A DNA stretch of 18,926 bases from contig CAMWLX010000019.1 of the NCBI GenBank assembly GCA_947175225.1, positions 1 through 18,926 on the forward strand. The letters are read 5' to 3'. Numbering within the stretch: the first letter of the stretch is position 1; each line of letters opens with the position of its first letter. This DNA comes from an uncultured Porphyromonadaceae bacterium. GTDB taxonomy: Bacteria; Bacteroidota; Bacteroidia; Bacteroidales; Muribaculaceae. The notes beneath the pieces were generated by a model. The model was not told the DNA's origin. It saw nothing but the letters and a program-made list of their open reading frames with translations, and ran no database searches. Below, one piece after another: positions 8,505 through 15,957 of this stretch. A program made the translations under genes and the position numbers.

Positions 8505-10490
8505 ATGAAAACTATTAAGACAATCTTCCTCTCGGCATGTATCGCGGCTTCTCTTGGAGTTGTCGAGGCTGTTGCGAAGACAGTTGATGCGACCTCCCCG
8601 TCAGGCCTCCTTTCCATCATTGTTGATGACACCGAAGGCCTCAATATGTCGCTCTCAAGAGAGGACAAGCCCCTTCTTCGCCAATCGCATATCACTCTTA
8701 AGTCGAGCGGAAACAAATCCGCCACCAAGCACTCCAAGATAGTGAAAAGCTCCTTGAAGAAAGGACTAAAGGAGAAAATCTCCGCCCCTTTCCACCACAC
8801 TCCCAAGTTTGACGCGGAGTGGAACGAGCTTATCGTCCGTCTCTCCAATGGGCAGACTGTAACCTTCCGTCTCTTCGACGACGGAGTGGCATACAGATTC
8901 TCGACTGACAATAAGGAAGACCAGACCATCTATTCGGAAGTCGCTACCTATCGTCTTGCGGGAGATCCTATATTATATATGGCTCACTCTACCAATGAGA
9001 AGAATCCGGAAGCTATGGCATTTCAGAATTTCTATTCCGTCACTCCCGCTTCATCTGCATCCCCATTGCTTGCTTTCTTGCCTATTGTGGCAGATTATGG
9101 CGATGGTCTCAAGCTTTCATTGATGGAGAGCGACGTGGAAGGATATCCCGGTATGTTCGTCACCGCTGACTCGGTTTCAAATATTATTTCCGCACGTTTT
9201 GCCGCATATCCTGCCAAGACAGACTACTATCCTTGGAGAAAACAGGAATATGTCACTGAAAAGGAATCGTTTATTGCAAAGACTCCCGGGAAGAAAACGT
9301 TTCCTTGGAGAATTTTTGCTGTCACAACCGACGACCGTCAAATGCCGGTCAATAATCTCGTATATACACTTGCTTCACCCTCGCGTGTGGCTGACACCTC
9401 TTGGATAAAGCCAGGAAAGTCTGCTTGGGAATGGTGGAACGACTGGGGACTCCGCGGTGTCGACTTCCAAGCCGGCATCAACAATGACACTTATAAGTAT
9501 TTCATTGATTTCGCTGCCGACAACGGTATTGAATATGTGATTCTCGACGAGGGATGGTATGACCCCAAGAGCGGCGATATGCTCACGACCATTCCGGAGA
9601 TAGATCTCCCCATGCTCACAGCTTATGCCAAGGAGAAGGGTGTTGGGCTATGGCTTTGGACCGTCTTCAATGTACTCGACGATCAACTTGAAGAGGCATG
9701 CAATAAATATTCTGAAATGGGTATCAAGGGTTTCAAGGTGGATTTCCTCGACCGCAACGACCAGACAGCTGCCGAGATGACCTACCGCATAGCCGATGCA
9801 GCGGCACGCCACGGACTGATGCTCGATCTTCACGGATTCTATCCTCCGACAGGTCTCAACAGGACTTATCCTAATATCGTGAATTATGAGAGCGTATTTG
9901 GAATGGAAGAGATGAAATGGAGCGATCCTTCTGTAGACATGCCCAAGTATGATGTCACCTTCCCCTTCATAAGAATGATGGCAGGACCTGTGGATTTCAC
10001 CCCCGGAGCAATGCTCAACGCTTCCAAGGCTGACTGGAAAGCCATCTACTCTTCTCCGATGAGCCAAGGCACTCGCTGCCATCAGATAGCCAACTATATA
10101 GTGCAGGATTCACCCTTCACGATGCTCGCCGACTCTCCCTCAAACTATATTGACAATCAGGAAACCACCGATTTCATCGTAAAAATTCCAACTATATTCA
10201 CTTATACAAAAGTCTTGGATGGCAAGATGGGCGAATACATTGTCACCCTTCGCGAAGCTCCCGACGGATGGTACGTAGCCGGCCAGACAGACTGGACTCC
10301 CCGCGACTACACACTCGATTTCAGCTTCCTGCCCGAAGGCAGCTATGAAGTGACTCTCTTCCGCGACGGTGACAATGCTGCCAAGCAGGCCCGCGACTAC
10401 AAGGTGGAACGTTTTTCCGTGGATTCATCGAAAAAAATACCCCTTCACCTCGCCCCCGGCGGCGGCTTCGCCCTCCGCATCTCCAAATAA
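8505..10490 (+). CDS. GH97 glycosidase, retaining type (alpha-galactosidase or beta-L-arabinopyranosidase)
   Basis: The 661-residue protein has an N-terminal signal peptide (MKTIKTIFLSACIAASLGVVEAVA), suggesting a periplasmic enzyme. It has the three-part GH97 layout: an N-terminal beta-sandwich to about residue 290, a TIM barrel at about 300-570 (KSAWEWWNDWG, YVILDEGWYD, GLWLWTVFN) and a C-terminal beta domain. The barrel motif GFKVDFLDRNDQ places aspartate D413 where retaining GH97 enzymes have the nucleophile (D415 in BtGH97b). The inverting SusB alpha-glucosidases lack it there. E468 in GMEE is the likely acid/base, matching the 55-residue spacing of D415-E470. Retaining GH97 members act as alpha-galactosidases, and some B. 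theta members also as beta-L-arabinopyranosidases. The arabinose-directed neighbours make the second activity worth considering. It is the first gene of the rightward operon, reading away from the shared regulatory region. Confidence 0.93.
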   Translation: MKTIKTIFLSACIAASLGVVEAVAKTVDATSPSGLLSIIVDDTEGLNMSLSREDKPLLRQSHITLKSSGNKSATKHSKIVKSSLKKGLKEKISAPFHHTPKFDAEWNELIVRLSNGQTVTFRLFDDGVAYRFSTDNKEDQTIYSEVATYRLAGDPILYMAHSTNEKNPEAMAFQNFYSVTPASSASPLLAFLPIVADYGDGLKLSLMESDVEGYPGMFVTADSVSNIISARFAAYPAKTDYYPWRKQEYVTEKESFIAKTPGKKTFPWRIFAVTTDDRQMPVNNLVYTLASPSRVADTSWIKPGKSAWEWWNDWGLRGVDFQAGINNDTYKYFIDFAADNGIEYVILDEGWYDPKSGDMLTTIPEIDLPMLTAYAKEKGVGLWLWTVFNVLDDQLEEACNKYSEMGIKGFKVDFLDRNDQTAAEMTYRIADAAARHGLMLDLHGFYPPTGLNRTYPNIVNYESVFGMEEMKWSDPSVDMPKYDVTFPFIRMMAGPVDFTPGAMLNASKADWKAIYSSPMSQGTRCHQIANYIVQDSPFTMLADSPSNYIDNQETTDFIVKIPTIFTYTKVLDGKMGEYIVTLREAPDGWYVAGQTDWTPRDYTLDFSFLPEGSYEVTLFRDGDNAAKQARDYKVERFSVDSSKKIPLHLAPGGGFALRISK

Positions 10491-10495
10491 TTTCA

Positions 10496-10578
10496 GAGTA
10501 GTTAGCGCACTCCGTGCGCGTCCCTCCGAGTCAAAAAAAGTAGTTAGCGCACTCCGTGCGCGTCACCGCGCGTCAAAA
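10496..10578 (+). repeat. REP-like hairpin array between GH97 and GH43 (two units)
   Basis: Two units begin GTAGTTAGCGCAC at 10498 and 10540 (42-bp period). Each contains the perfect stem GCGCAC-TCC-GTGCGC. The last unit ends in CACCGCGCGTC followed by AAAGTAACTT directly before the GH43 ATG. The units resemble those at 15609-15791. A GTAG tetranucleotide next to a hairpin recalls REP elements mobilised by RAYT transposases. Confidence 0.85.
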
Positions 10579-10585
10579 GTAACTT

Positions 10586-13090
10586 ATGAATAAACTTACC
10601 CCCATACTACTGACCATTGCCCTCTTGCCCCTTACGCAAGCCGAGGCCACGCCCAAGGAAGCTAAATACAACTCCCCCGGCATCTTCAACCCCATGATTC
10701 CGGGCTATTTCGCCGACCCCACAATCAAGAAATTCGGCGACACCTACTACGTCTACGCCACCACCGACGGCAGCGGAGCCGGTTTCGGTCCTGCCCAGCT
10801 CTGGCAGAGCAAGGACCTTGTAAATTGGACCCTCATGCCGATGAACTGGCCCGATTCACACTGGATCTGGGCGCCCGACGTGATGCATAACTCCAACGAC
10901 GGCAAATATTACTACGTCTACTGCCAACCTTGCCAGATACATGTAGGAGTGGGCGATACCCCACGCGGTCCATGGCAGAATATCCTCGGTGAAAGCGAGG
11001 CTGTGCTTGTTCCGGATCGTTTCGTGACCAATGCCATCACCCTCGACGGCCAGACCTTCATCGACGATGACGGCAGCATCTATATGTATTGGGGCACATG
11101 GGGCATCTATGATGGATTCGGATGCGGAGCCGGAAAACTGACTCCCGACATGAAGGGTTTCACAGAAACCCGTCTTATTCCGAACACTGAGGTTACTGAC
11201 TTTTTCGAAGCCCCATTTGTATTGAAGAAAGATGGGAAATATTACTTCATGTATTCCTCCGGCTCATGCCACGATCATACTTATCGGGTGCAGTATGCTA
11301 CTGCCGATAGTCCGCTCGGACCTTACAAGTATGAAGGATGCATATTAGAGACTAATGCAGATGGGACTATCCATGGTCCCGGCCACCATAGTATTCTTCA
11401 GGATGGCAATGACTACTATATAGTCTATCATCGTCATGATAATCCTCATTCCAACCGTGGTTTCCATCGTCAGGTCTGCATAGACAAGATGGAATTTGAT
11501 GAAAATGGTAAAATTCTTCCGATTAATCCGACACATTCGGGGATCGGGTATGTCGGAAATCCGACAGTGTCGAAGAATAATCTTGCCTACGGAAAGAAGG
11601 TGAAGGCATCCTCATATTATGACGATGATTTCAGGCCGGAATATGCTGTAGATGACAATAACGGAACTTTGTGGCGTCCAGCTGGAATGGGTCAAGAGTG
11701 GATTGAGATAGATCTTGGAAAACCGGAAAATATCAAAACTATCCTGACTCAATGGGAATATGGCACGCAGTTTTACCAATACTTTATTGAGACTTCTCTT
11801 GATGGTCAGAATTGGGATCTATTCTCCGACAAACGCAGCAATAGACTCGCAGGTTCTCCTATGGTGGATTTCGGAGATAAGAAGGCTCAATATATACGCA
11901 TCACTTCCACAGGGGGTGAAAAAGCCGGATTCAACGGGGCTCTTTGGAATGTGAAGATATTTGACACATACGAAACTGCTTCTCCACAACAATGGGTAGG
12001 ATTGACAGGTGCGGACTGGAATGGACGTGAATGGGTCAACAATCAAGGACAACTTGGAGGAAGTTTCTCACTTGTAAAGGGTATGGCAACTCCTAAACGT
12101 ATTGCTGGCCGTGAGGCACTCGTACTGGCTCCAGGTACGACGTTAGAGTTAAAATCCCCGGTTTTATCGAAGAAAATGGGGTATACTGCTTCCGCACTTA
12201 AGTATGCTAATGGAGAATGGCAACCTATCGAACTTGACTCTTCTCTCTCTGATGGAAGCATGACTATCACCACTCCGGAAAATGAATCATTGGTCTTGGC
12301 AGACGTGCGTCTCTACAATTGGACACTGACCGATGCTGAGAAGAGGTTTGATGCTACCAATCCTATCCGCAGAAATGCAGTTGCAGACCGCGAAAGCAAG
12401 GGTGTGCTTGTTGACATTGATGCTAATCTTTTCAATGTGGGCGACACTGTAGGATATATCACCAACAAGGGTATTGAGGGATACTTTGAAGCTATCGAAA
12501 AACCTGCATTCATCGAAGAAATTAAGGGTAAGAAGGGTTTCAAGTTTGACGGAGATACCTTCTTCCGATCATCCTTCCCATTGCCTGCAACTGTCCGCGA
12601 TAACGCTCCGTATACTCTCGAGGCAGTGATCCTGAATCCTGAGATAGCAGAGAATGAATGTTATGCTGACTTTACTACTTCTCACGATGAACTCGAGAAA
12701 ATCATGGGTGTCAACGGTACAGAACCACGTTGCGGTGTGATGAACCATTATGGATGGTATGAGGATGTCGGCTGGCAAGATTTCTTTAATGTGACACAGG
12801 ATTTCGTCAGCGGCGTCGACCCGAAACGTCCTGACCCGAAACTGATAGAGGCGGAAGCCCGTAGGCATGAAGGCGAATGGCAACATATATATGCATGCTT
12901 CGATGGACGCATTGAGAAGGTATACATAAATGGCCAACTTATTAGCGAAAAAGACATCCAGCTTCTTGTGAAGCCCGTCCAGTATGTCACTCTTGGCCGC
13001 AACGCTGAAAACGAATGGCCCTTCACCGGCTATCTCCACTCCCTTCGCTTCTCCGACGAATACATCCCCTATAATAATTTAGAATTTTGA
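10586..13090 (+). CDS. Multidomain GH43 arabinosidase/xylosidase-type enzyme with F5/8-type and LamG-like modules
   Basis: The 834-residue secreted protein begins with a signal peptide (MNKLTPILLTIALLPLTQAEA). A five-bladed GH43 propeller spans about 30-325. The base is probably D44 (YFADPTIKKF), the pKa modulator D154 (LDGQTFIDDDG) and the acid E208 (FFEAPFVLKKDG); the conserved barrel histidine is H267 (GPGHHS). An F5/8 type C (discoidin-like, CBM32-like) module lies at about 331-460 (EWIEIDLGKPENI, QYIRITSTGG). A region of uncertain fold follows at about 465-600, then a concanavalin/LamG-like module at about 607-825 (GKKGFKFDGDTFF, IEKVYINGQL, VTLGRNAEN). GH43 enzymes with this context usually remove alpha-L-arabinofuranose or beta-xylose; the exact substrate is not readable. 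The start follows a REP-like array by a few bases. The last codons (NLEF and stop) are encoded by the first units of an AATTTAG tandem repeat. Base composition falls sharply inside the gene. Confidence 0.92.
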   Translation: MNKLTPILLTIALLPLTQAEATPKEAKYNSPGIFNPMIPGYFADPTIKKFGDTYYVYATTDGSGAGFGPAQLWQSKDLVNWTLMPMNWPDSHWIWAPDVMHNSNDGKYYYVYCQPCQIHVGVGDTPRGPWQNILGESEAVLVPDRFVTNAITLDGQTFIDDDGSIYMYWGTWGIYDGFGCGAGKLTPDMKGFTETRLIPNTEVTDFFEAPFVLKKDGKYYFMYSSGSCHDHTYRVQYATADSPLGPYKYEGCILETNADGTIHGPGHHSILQDGNDYYIVYHRHDNPHSNRGFHRQVCIDKMEFDENGKILPINPTHSGIGYVGNPTVSKNNLAYGKKVKASSYYDDDFRPEYAVDDNNGTLWRPAGMGQEWIEIDLGKPENIKTILTQWEYGTQFYQYFIETSLDGQNWDLFSDKRSNRLAGSPMVDFGDKKAQYIRITSTGGEKAGFNGALWNVKIFDTYETASPQQWVGLTGADWNGREWVNNQGQLGGSFSLVKGMATPKRIAGREALVLAPGTTLELKSPVLSKKMGYTASALKYANGEWQPIELDSSLSDGSMTITTPENESLVLADVRLYNWTLTDAEKRFDATNPIRRNAVADRESKGVLVDIDANLFNVGDTVGYITNKGIEGYFEAIEKPAFIEEIKGKKGFKFDGDTFFRSSFPLPATVRDNAPYTLEAVILNPEIAENECYADFTTSHDELEKIMGVNGTEPRCGVMNHYGWYEDVGWQDFFNVTQDFVSGVDPKRPDPKLIEAEARRHEGEWQHIYACFDGRIEKVYINGQLISEKDIQLLVKPVQYVTLGRNAENEWPFTGYLHSLRFSDEYIPYNNLEF

Positions 13091-13121
13091 ATTTAGAATT
13101 TAGAATTTAGAATTTAGAATT
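13076..13121 (+). repeat. AATTTAG heptamer array overlapping the end of the GH43 gene
   Basis: Six heptamers (five AATTTAG, one AATTTTG) run from 13076, ending in a partial unit. The first units encode the last residues of the GH43 protein, and the variant unit supplies the TGA stop at 13088-13090. Without that variant base the frame would read on through the array. Confidence 0.88.
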
Positions 13122-13124
13122 ATG

Positions 13125-13178
13125 TCCTTAATGGCCTTAAAGACCCTAAGGCCCTTAGCGCCCTTAAAGCCCTTATTC
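13125..13178 (+). repeat. CCTTAAAG-type imperfect repeat upstream of second GH127 gene
   Basis: About six 9-10-bp units of the form GCCCTTAAA (CCTTAATGG, CCTTAAAGA, CCCTTAGCG, CCCTTAAAG, CCCTTATTC) follow the heptamer array. They fill most of the 118-bp gap between GH43 and the second GH127. No promoter match is seen. Confidence 0.65.
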
Positions 13179-13208
13179 CCCCGATAAAAATCCAAAAAAA
13201 TAAAACTC

Positions 13209-15620
13209 ATGAAAAAAATCCTGACATCAGCCCTTCTTCTCGCCGCCATGGCTCTCCCCGCGACCGCCAAGGCTCCGAAGCAGAACCACGGCTATCCCAT
13301 CGACCCGGTGCCCTTCACCTCCGTGAAGGTGACCGATGACTTCTGGGGCCAGCGCCTCAAGGCAAGCCGCGAAACTACCATCCCCCTCGCTTTCAATAAG
13401 TGCGAGGAGACTGGTCGCTACGAAAACTTTGTAAAGGCAGCCCATCCCTCCGATACAATCACCGTCGGTGGTCTCGCTTTCGATGACACCGACGTCTACA
13501 AGACAATCGAAGGAGCCAGCTATCTCCTCCAGACCTATCCCGACAAACACCTCGAGAACTACATTGACAGTGTACTTGTCATTGTAGCCGCTGCCCAGGA
13601 ACCTGACGGCTATCTCTACACCTCCCGCACCATGAACCCGAAGCATCCCCATGAATGGGCTGGCTCGAAACGCTGGGAAGCTGTTGAGGACCTGTCCCAC
13701 GAGTTCTACAACCTCGGTCACATGGTGGAGGGAGCGATCGCTCACTATCAGGCCACCGGCAAGCGCAATTTCCTTGACATCGCCATGAAGTATGCCGACT
13801 GTGTATGCCGCGAGATCGGAGATAATCCGGGTCAGGTGGCTCGTGTGCCGGGACACCAGATTGCCGAAATGGCGCTCGCTAAGCTTTATCTCGTGACAGG
13901 CGACAAGAAGTATCTTGATCAGGCGAAATACTTTCTTGACAAGCGCGGATATACCTCCCGCACGGATGAATATTCACAGGCGCATAAACCAGTAATAGAG
14001 CAGGATGAAGCTGTAGGTCATGCAGTCCGTGCCGCTTATATGTACGCAGGTATGGCAGATGTTGCTGCCCTTACAGGCGACACCGCCTACATCAATGCCA
14101 TCGACCGTATATGGGATAATATCGTAGGCAAGAAGTATTACATCACAGGGGGTATCGGCGCCACAAGCAACGGCGAGGCTTTCGGAGCCAACTACGAGCT
14201 TCCAAATATGTCGGCTTATTGCGAGACTTGCGCTGCCATCGGCAATGTCTATGTCAACCACCGGCTCTTCCTTCTTCACGGAGACTCAAAATACTATGAC
14301 GTTCTCGAGCGGACGCTCTACAACGGTCTTATCTCCGGTGTAGCCCTCGACGGCGGAGCATTCTTCTATCCGAATCCCCTTGAGTCTATGGGTCAGCACC
14401 AGCGTCAGCCCTGGTTCGGTTGTGCATGCTGCCCCTCCAACATCGCCCGCTTCATTCCGTCGCTCCCCGGCTACGTCTATGCAGTGAAAGGCGACGATGT
14501 ATACGTAAACCTTTTCATGTCCAACACCGCTGACCTTGATGTCAACGGCAAGAACGTGGTGCTCAGCCAGCAGACCAACTATCCTTGGAACGGCAACGTT
14601 ACTGTGACTGTGGATCAGAACAAGGCCGGTCTCTTCGACCTCAAGCTACGCATCCCCGGTTGGGTTAAAAACAAACCTGTGCCAAGCGACCTCTATACAT
14701 ATTCAGACGGCAAGCGTCTCGGCTACACCGTGATGGTCAACGGCAAACCTGCCGACGGCACCTTGACTGCGGACGGCTACTACACTATCTCCCGCAAATG
14801 GAAGAAGGGTGACAAGGTAGAGCTGCATCTCGACATGGAGCCACGTACAGTGAAAGCTCATGCCAAGGTAGAGGCTGACAAGGGTCGTATAGCAGTTGAG
14901 CGTGGTCCGATCGTATACTGCGCAGAATGGCCCGACAACGATTTCGATGTACTCAGCATCTTTGTAAATCAGAAACCTCAGTTCACAGTAACCGAAAAGC
15001 CCGAACTCCTCGAAGGAATCGTGGAACTCACTACTGACGGACAGACCCTCGCTTACGACGACAAGGGTCGCCTGACAGTGAAAGACGTGAAACTGAATAT
15101 GATCCCCTACTACGCATGGTGTCATCGCGGAAGCGGCAATATGGCAGTATGGCTCCCTCAGGAACTGAGCGCATCGCGTCCCGTCATGCCGCCTACGCTC
15201 GCCTCGCAGAGTAAGATTTCGACTTCCACTCCGATGGGCTCCCTCTCATCGCTCAACGACCGCCTCGTTCCGAAAGACGAGAACGACCGCTCCGTACCCT
15301 ATACCCACTGGTGGCCCAAGCAGGGCACGACCGAATGGATTTCCTACGAGCTTCCCGAGGCACAGAAAGTGCAGAGTGCGACTGTCTATTGGTTTGACGA
15401 CGGCCCCTGGGGTGGCTGCCGCGTACCAAAATCCTGGAATCTCTACTATCAGGACGCATCCGGCCAGTGGCAACCCGTAACAGGAGCCGACAACTTCGGC
15501 ACCCAGAAAGGAGCAGCTAATAGAGTGGACTTCGACCCCATCACCACCAAAGCCCTGAAGCTCGAAGTCGTCCTCCCCGACGACAACTCCGCCGGCATCT
15601 TCGAATGGCAACTCGACTGA
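13209..15620 (+). CDS. GH127/GH146-type beta-L-arabinofuranosidase, secreted form (DUF1680 superfamily)
   Basis: The 803-residue protein is a paralogue of the enzyme at 5761-8214. It has a Sec signal peptide with no lipobox (MKKILTSALLLAAMALPATA, then KAPKQ), so it should be a soluble periplasmic enzyme and not a lipoprotein. The catalytic set is complete: E323 (NGEAFG) as likely acid/base, E339 and C341 (CETC), and C407 and C408 (GCACCPSN), with C407 the likely nucleophile. Spacing E323-E339 is 16 residues, as in the paralogue. A C-terminal galactose-binding-like sandwich spans about 700-803 (KSWNLYYQDASGQW, ending IFEWQLD). It is the last gene of the rightward operon. The 118-bp gap upstream holds two short-repeat families, and REP-like units begin at its stop codon. 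GH127 versus GH146 cannot be decided by eye. Confidence 0.91.
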   Translation: MKKILTSALLLAAMALPATAKAPKQNHGYPIDPVPFTSVKVTDDFWGQRLKASRETTIPLAFNKCEETGRYENFVKAAHPSDTITVGGLAFDDTDVYKTIEGASYLLQTYPDKHLENYIDSVLVIVAAAQEPDGYLYTSRTMNPKHPHEWAGSKRWEAVEDLSHEFYNLGHMVEGAIAHYQATGKRNFLDIAMKYADCVCREIGDNPGQVARVPGHQIAEMALAKLYLVTGDKKYLDQAKYFLDKRGYTSRTDEYSQAHKPVIEQDEAVGHAVRAAYMYAGMADVAALTGDTAYINAIDRIWDNIVGKKYYITGGIGATSNGEAFGANYELPNMSAYCETCAAIGNVYVNHRLFLLHGDSKYYDVLERTLYNGLISGVALDGGAFFYPNPLESMGQHQRQPWFGCACCPSNIARFIPSLPGYVYAVKGDDVYVNLFMSNTADLDVNGKNVVLSQQTNYPWNGNVTVTVDQNKAGLFDLKLRIPGWVKNKPVPSDLYTYSDGKRLGYTVMVNGKPADGTLTADGYYTISRKWKKGDKVELHLDMEPRTVKAHAKVEADKGRIAVERGPIVYCAEWPDNDFDVLSIFVNQKPQFTVTEKPELLEGIVELTTDGQTLAYDDKGRLTVKDVKLNMIPYYAWCHRGSGNMAVWLPQELSASRPVMPPTLASQSKISTSTPMGSLSSLNDRLVPKDENDRSVPYTHWWPKQGTTEWISYELPEAQKVQSATVYWFDDGPWGGCRVPKSWNLYYQDASGQWQPVTGADNFGTQKGAANRVDFDPITTKALKLEVVLPDDNSAGIFEWQLD

Positions 15621-15791
15621 CACTCAGTGCGCGACCTCTCGCGTCCTGCACTACAGAGTAGTTAGCGCACTCCGTGCGCGTCCTCTCGCGTCCTGTACTA
15701 CAGAGTAGTTAGCGCACTCCGTGCGCGTCCTCTCGCGTCCTGTACTACAGAGTAGTTAGCACGCTCCGCGTGCGTCACAGCGCGTCTTGAA
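15609..15791 (+). repeat. REP-like hairpin array after the second GH127 gene (47-bp period)
   Basis: Three full units start GAGTAGTTAG at 15656, 15703 and 15750, exactly 47 bp apart. A degenerate unit before them overlaps the GH127 stop codon (15618-15620). The first two full units carry stem GCGCAC-TCC-GTGCGC. The last carries GCACGC-TCC-GCGTGC, with changed bases on both sides so pairing is kept. The final unit ends in a CACAGCGCGTC tail and AAAGTAACTT, like the array at 10496. Confidence 0.88.
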
Positions 15792-15804
15792 GCCCAAAGT
15801 AACT

Positions 15805-15854
15805 TTTGTTCTCTGTTCGTAACATTCTCCATTTTGTTACGAACAGAGAACAAA
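15805..15854. terminator. 20-bp perfect inverted repeat, probable terminator or operator
   Basis: Arms 15805-15824 and 15835-15854 pair perfectly over 20 bp around a 10-base loop. The left arm starts TTTGTTCTCTGTTCG. The right arm is followed by TTTCATATTTC, a modest T-rich tract. It sits after the last PUL gene and 45 bp before the promoter of the next gene, so it would stop read-through. An operator or binding site for a dimeric protein is the alternative. Confidence 0.6.
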
Positions 15855-15899
15855 TTTCATATTTCTATACCCTCCGTTTTTTTACCTTCGGATACAAAG

Positions 15900-15931
15900 T
15901 TTGCAATTCTAAGAAAAATTCGCTATATTTG
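15900..15931 (+). promoter_or_regulatory. Promoter of the YczE-family gene
   Basis: TTTG at 15900-15903 and TATATTTG at 15924-15931, separated by 20 bp, match both Bacteroidetes promoter boxes exactly. The ATG follows at 15958, giving a leader of about 20 nt. Confidence 0.8.
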
Positions 15932-15957
15932 CAAAAACAGGTAAAAAATCAGATACA

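Noticed and set aside
12569..13039. 156-codon minus-strand open frame opposite GH43
   Set aside because: It lies wholly inside the LamG-like module of GH43 on the other strand and shows no family features.
13227..13856. 209-codon minus-strand open frame opposite the second GH127 gene
   Set aside because: It is antisense to a gene with complete catalytic motifs. Its translation has no recognisable domain and reflects codon bias of the plus-strand gene.
15609..15791. Regular 47-bp periodic repeats read as a CRISPR array
   Set aside because: The whole period is conserved, including what would be spacers, and the units contain a strong hairpin. No cas genes are present.
15805..15854. Inverted repeat read as the ends of an invertible promoter
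   Set aside because: The loop is only 10 bases and no recombinase gene is present, so there is no segment to invert.
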